This document shows, piece after piece, positions 51,984 through 52,190 of a DNA stretch of 52,190 bases (positions are counted from its first letter, which is position 1; every line of letters starts with the position of its first letter). Below the pieces are notes generated by a model. The model was not told the origin of the DNA, ran no database searches, and saw only the letters and a program-made list of their open reading frames with translations. This stretch comes from Chitinophagales bacterium (GTDB lineage Bacteria; Bacteroidota; Bacteroidia; Chitinophagales; Saprospiraceae): NCBI GenBank assembly GCA_026928325.1, contig JAIXKS010000047.1, forward strand, positions 1 through 52,190, in the 5' to 3' direction. Made by a program: the position numbers and the translations under genes.

Positions 51984-52190
51984 ATTGTGAATTGCTTTTG
52001 TTATTTGAAATACTGATATTTGCGACAATTTACGTTTTTTTGGAAAATCGTCACGATTAGTTGTGAATTGCTTTTGTTATTTGAAATACTGATATTTGCG
52101 ACAACAGAAAACGAATTTGGAGCGATCGGGAGCATGTTGTGAATTGCTTTTGTTATTTGAAATACTGATATTTGCGACAACTTGCCCTCG
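51984..52190 (+). CRISPR. CRISPR array, probable type II-C, running off the window end
   Basis: Three 46-base repeats (51984-52029, 52060-52105, 52136-52181) are separated by two unrelated 30-base spacers, a period of 76; a third spacer starts at 52182. Repeats 2 and 3 are identical and begin GTTGTGAATTGC and end TTTGCGACAAC, with complementary GTTGT/ACAAC ends. Repeat 1 differs only at its first base (A for G) and last base (T for C). Length, ends and spacer size match Bacteroidota Cas9 (II-C) arrays. GATATTTG in each repeat (positions 32-39) is near the TAnnTTTG promoter box. No cas gene is in the window. Confidence 0.93.

Noticed and set aside
51781-51984. 67-codon minus-strand reading frame touching the CRISPR array
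   Set aside because: It begins at the first repeat and has no domain or promoter; probably chance.

Overview
The window comes from a low-GC member of the Bacteroidota, most likely Saprospiraceae or a close relative (lineage is inference). Support: many promoters of the Bacteroidota type (TAnnTTTG at -7, often exactly TATCTTTG), two giant surface proteins ending in type B type IX secretion (T9SS) sorting domains, one metalloprotease ending in a type A T9SS domain, a PorP/SprF-family protein, and short lipoprotein signals throughout. Most of the window is chromosomal housekeeping and envelope sequence rather than a phage or plasmid.

Layout. 1-6.3 kb: recF, a small membrane protein, a two-gene split 5'-nucleotidase (C-terminal-domain lipoprotein plus Tat-exported metallophosphatase), dnaA, a thioredoxin-like lipoprotein, and tRNA-Val(GAC), tRNA-Ser(GCT) and tRNA-Pro(TGG) closed by a clear terminator. 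6.6-12.1 kb: a tricorn-like protease, a DUF721 protein, a holin-X-like membrane protein and an orphan secreted protein. 12.2-21.3 kb (minus): a three-gene operon with 1-4 base overlaps encoding a 2106-residue adhesin, a PorP/SprF protein and a PD40-OmpA protein. 21.4-30 kb: LPG-synthase-type flippase, a 758-residue PKD protein with a type B sorting domain, a beta-propeller-like lipoprotein, a HAD hydrolase, a WD40 protein, a phosphopantetheinyl transferase and a DUF4348-like lipoprotein. 30-40.9 kb: a 1214-residue T9SS metalloprotease, PASTA protein, rhodanese, Sua5/YciO protein, MATE exporter, MgtE, trpS and an acyltransferase. 40.9-46.7 kb (minus): a phenylacetyl-CoA epoxidase cluster (paaE-tetR-paaA-[S8 protease]-paaB-paaC) with no paaD in view. 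47.7-50.9 kb: a histidine kinase with a six-cysteine periplasmic sensor, a LuxR-type response regulator and a ChaN-like protein. 51.3-51.8 kb: a lipoprotein with two zinc-ribbon-like repeats. The last 207 bases are the start of a CRISPR array with 46-nt repeats and 30-nt spacers, the architecture of Bacteroidota type II-C (Cas9) loci; the cas genes lie outside the window.

Threaded between these genes are six copies of one MITE-like element (107 or 151-161 bp) with terminal inverted repeats beginning GTGCTCTGTC and, in the long form, a central hairpin. All six are intergenic; one separates the kinase from its probable response regulator. A second, weaker family of about 65 bp has three copies. 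The most notable leads are the CRISPR array, the MITE family and its two size classes, the protease inside the paa cluster with a candidate TetR operator at paaE, the adhesin-PorP-OmpA operon, and the tandem zinc-ribbon lipoprotein.
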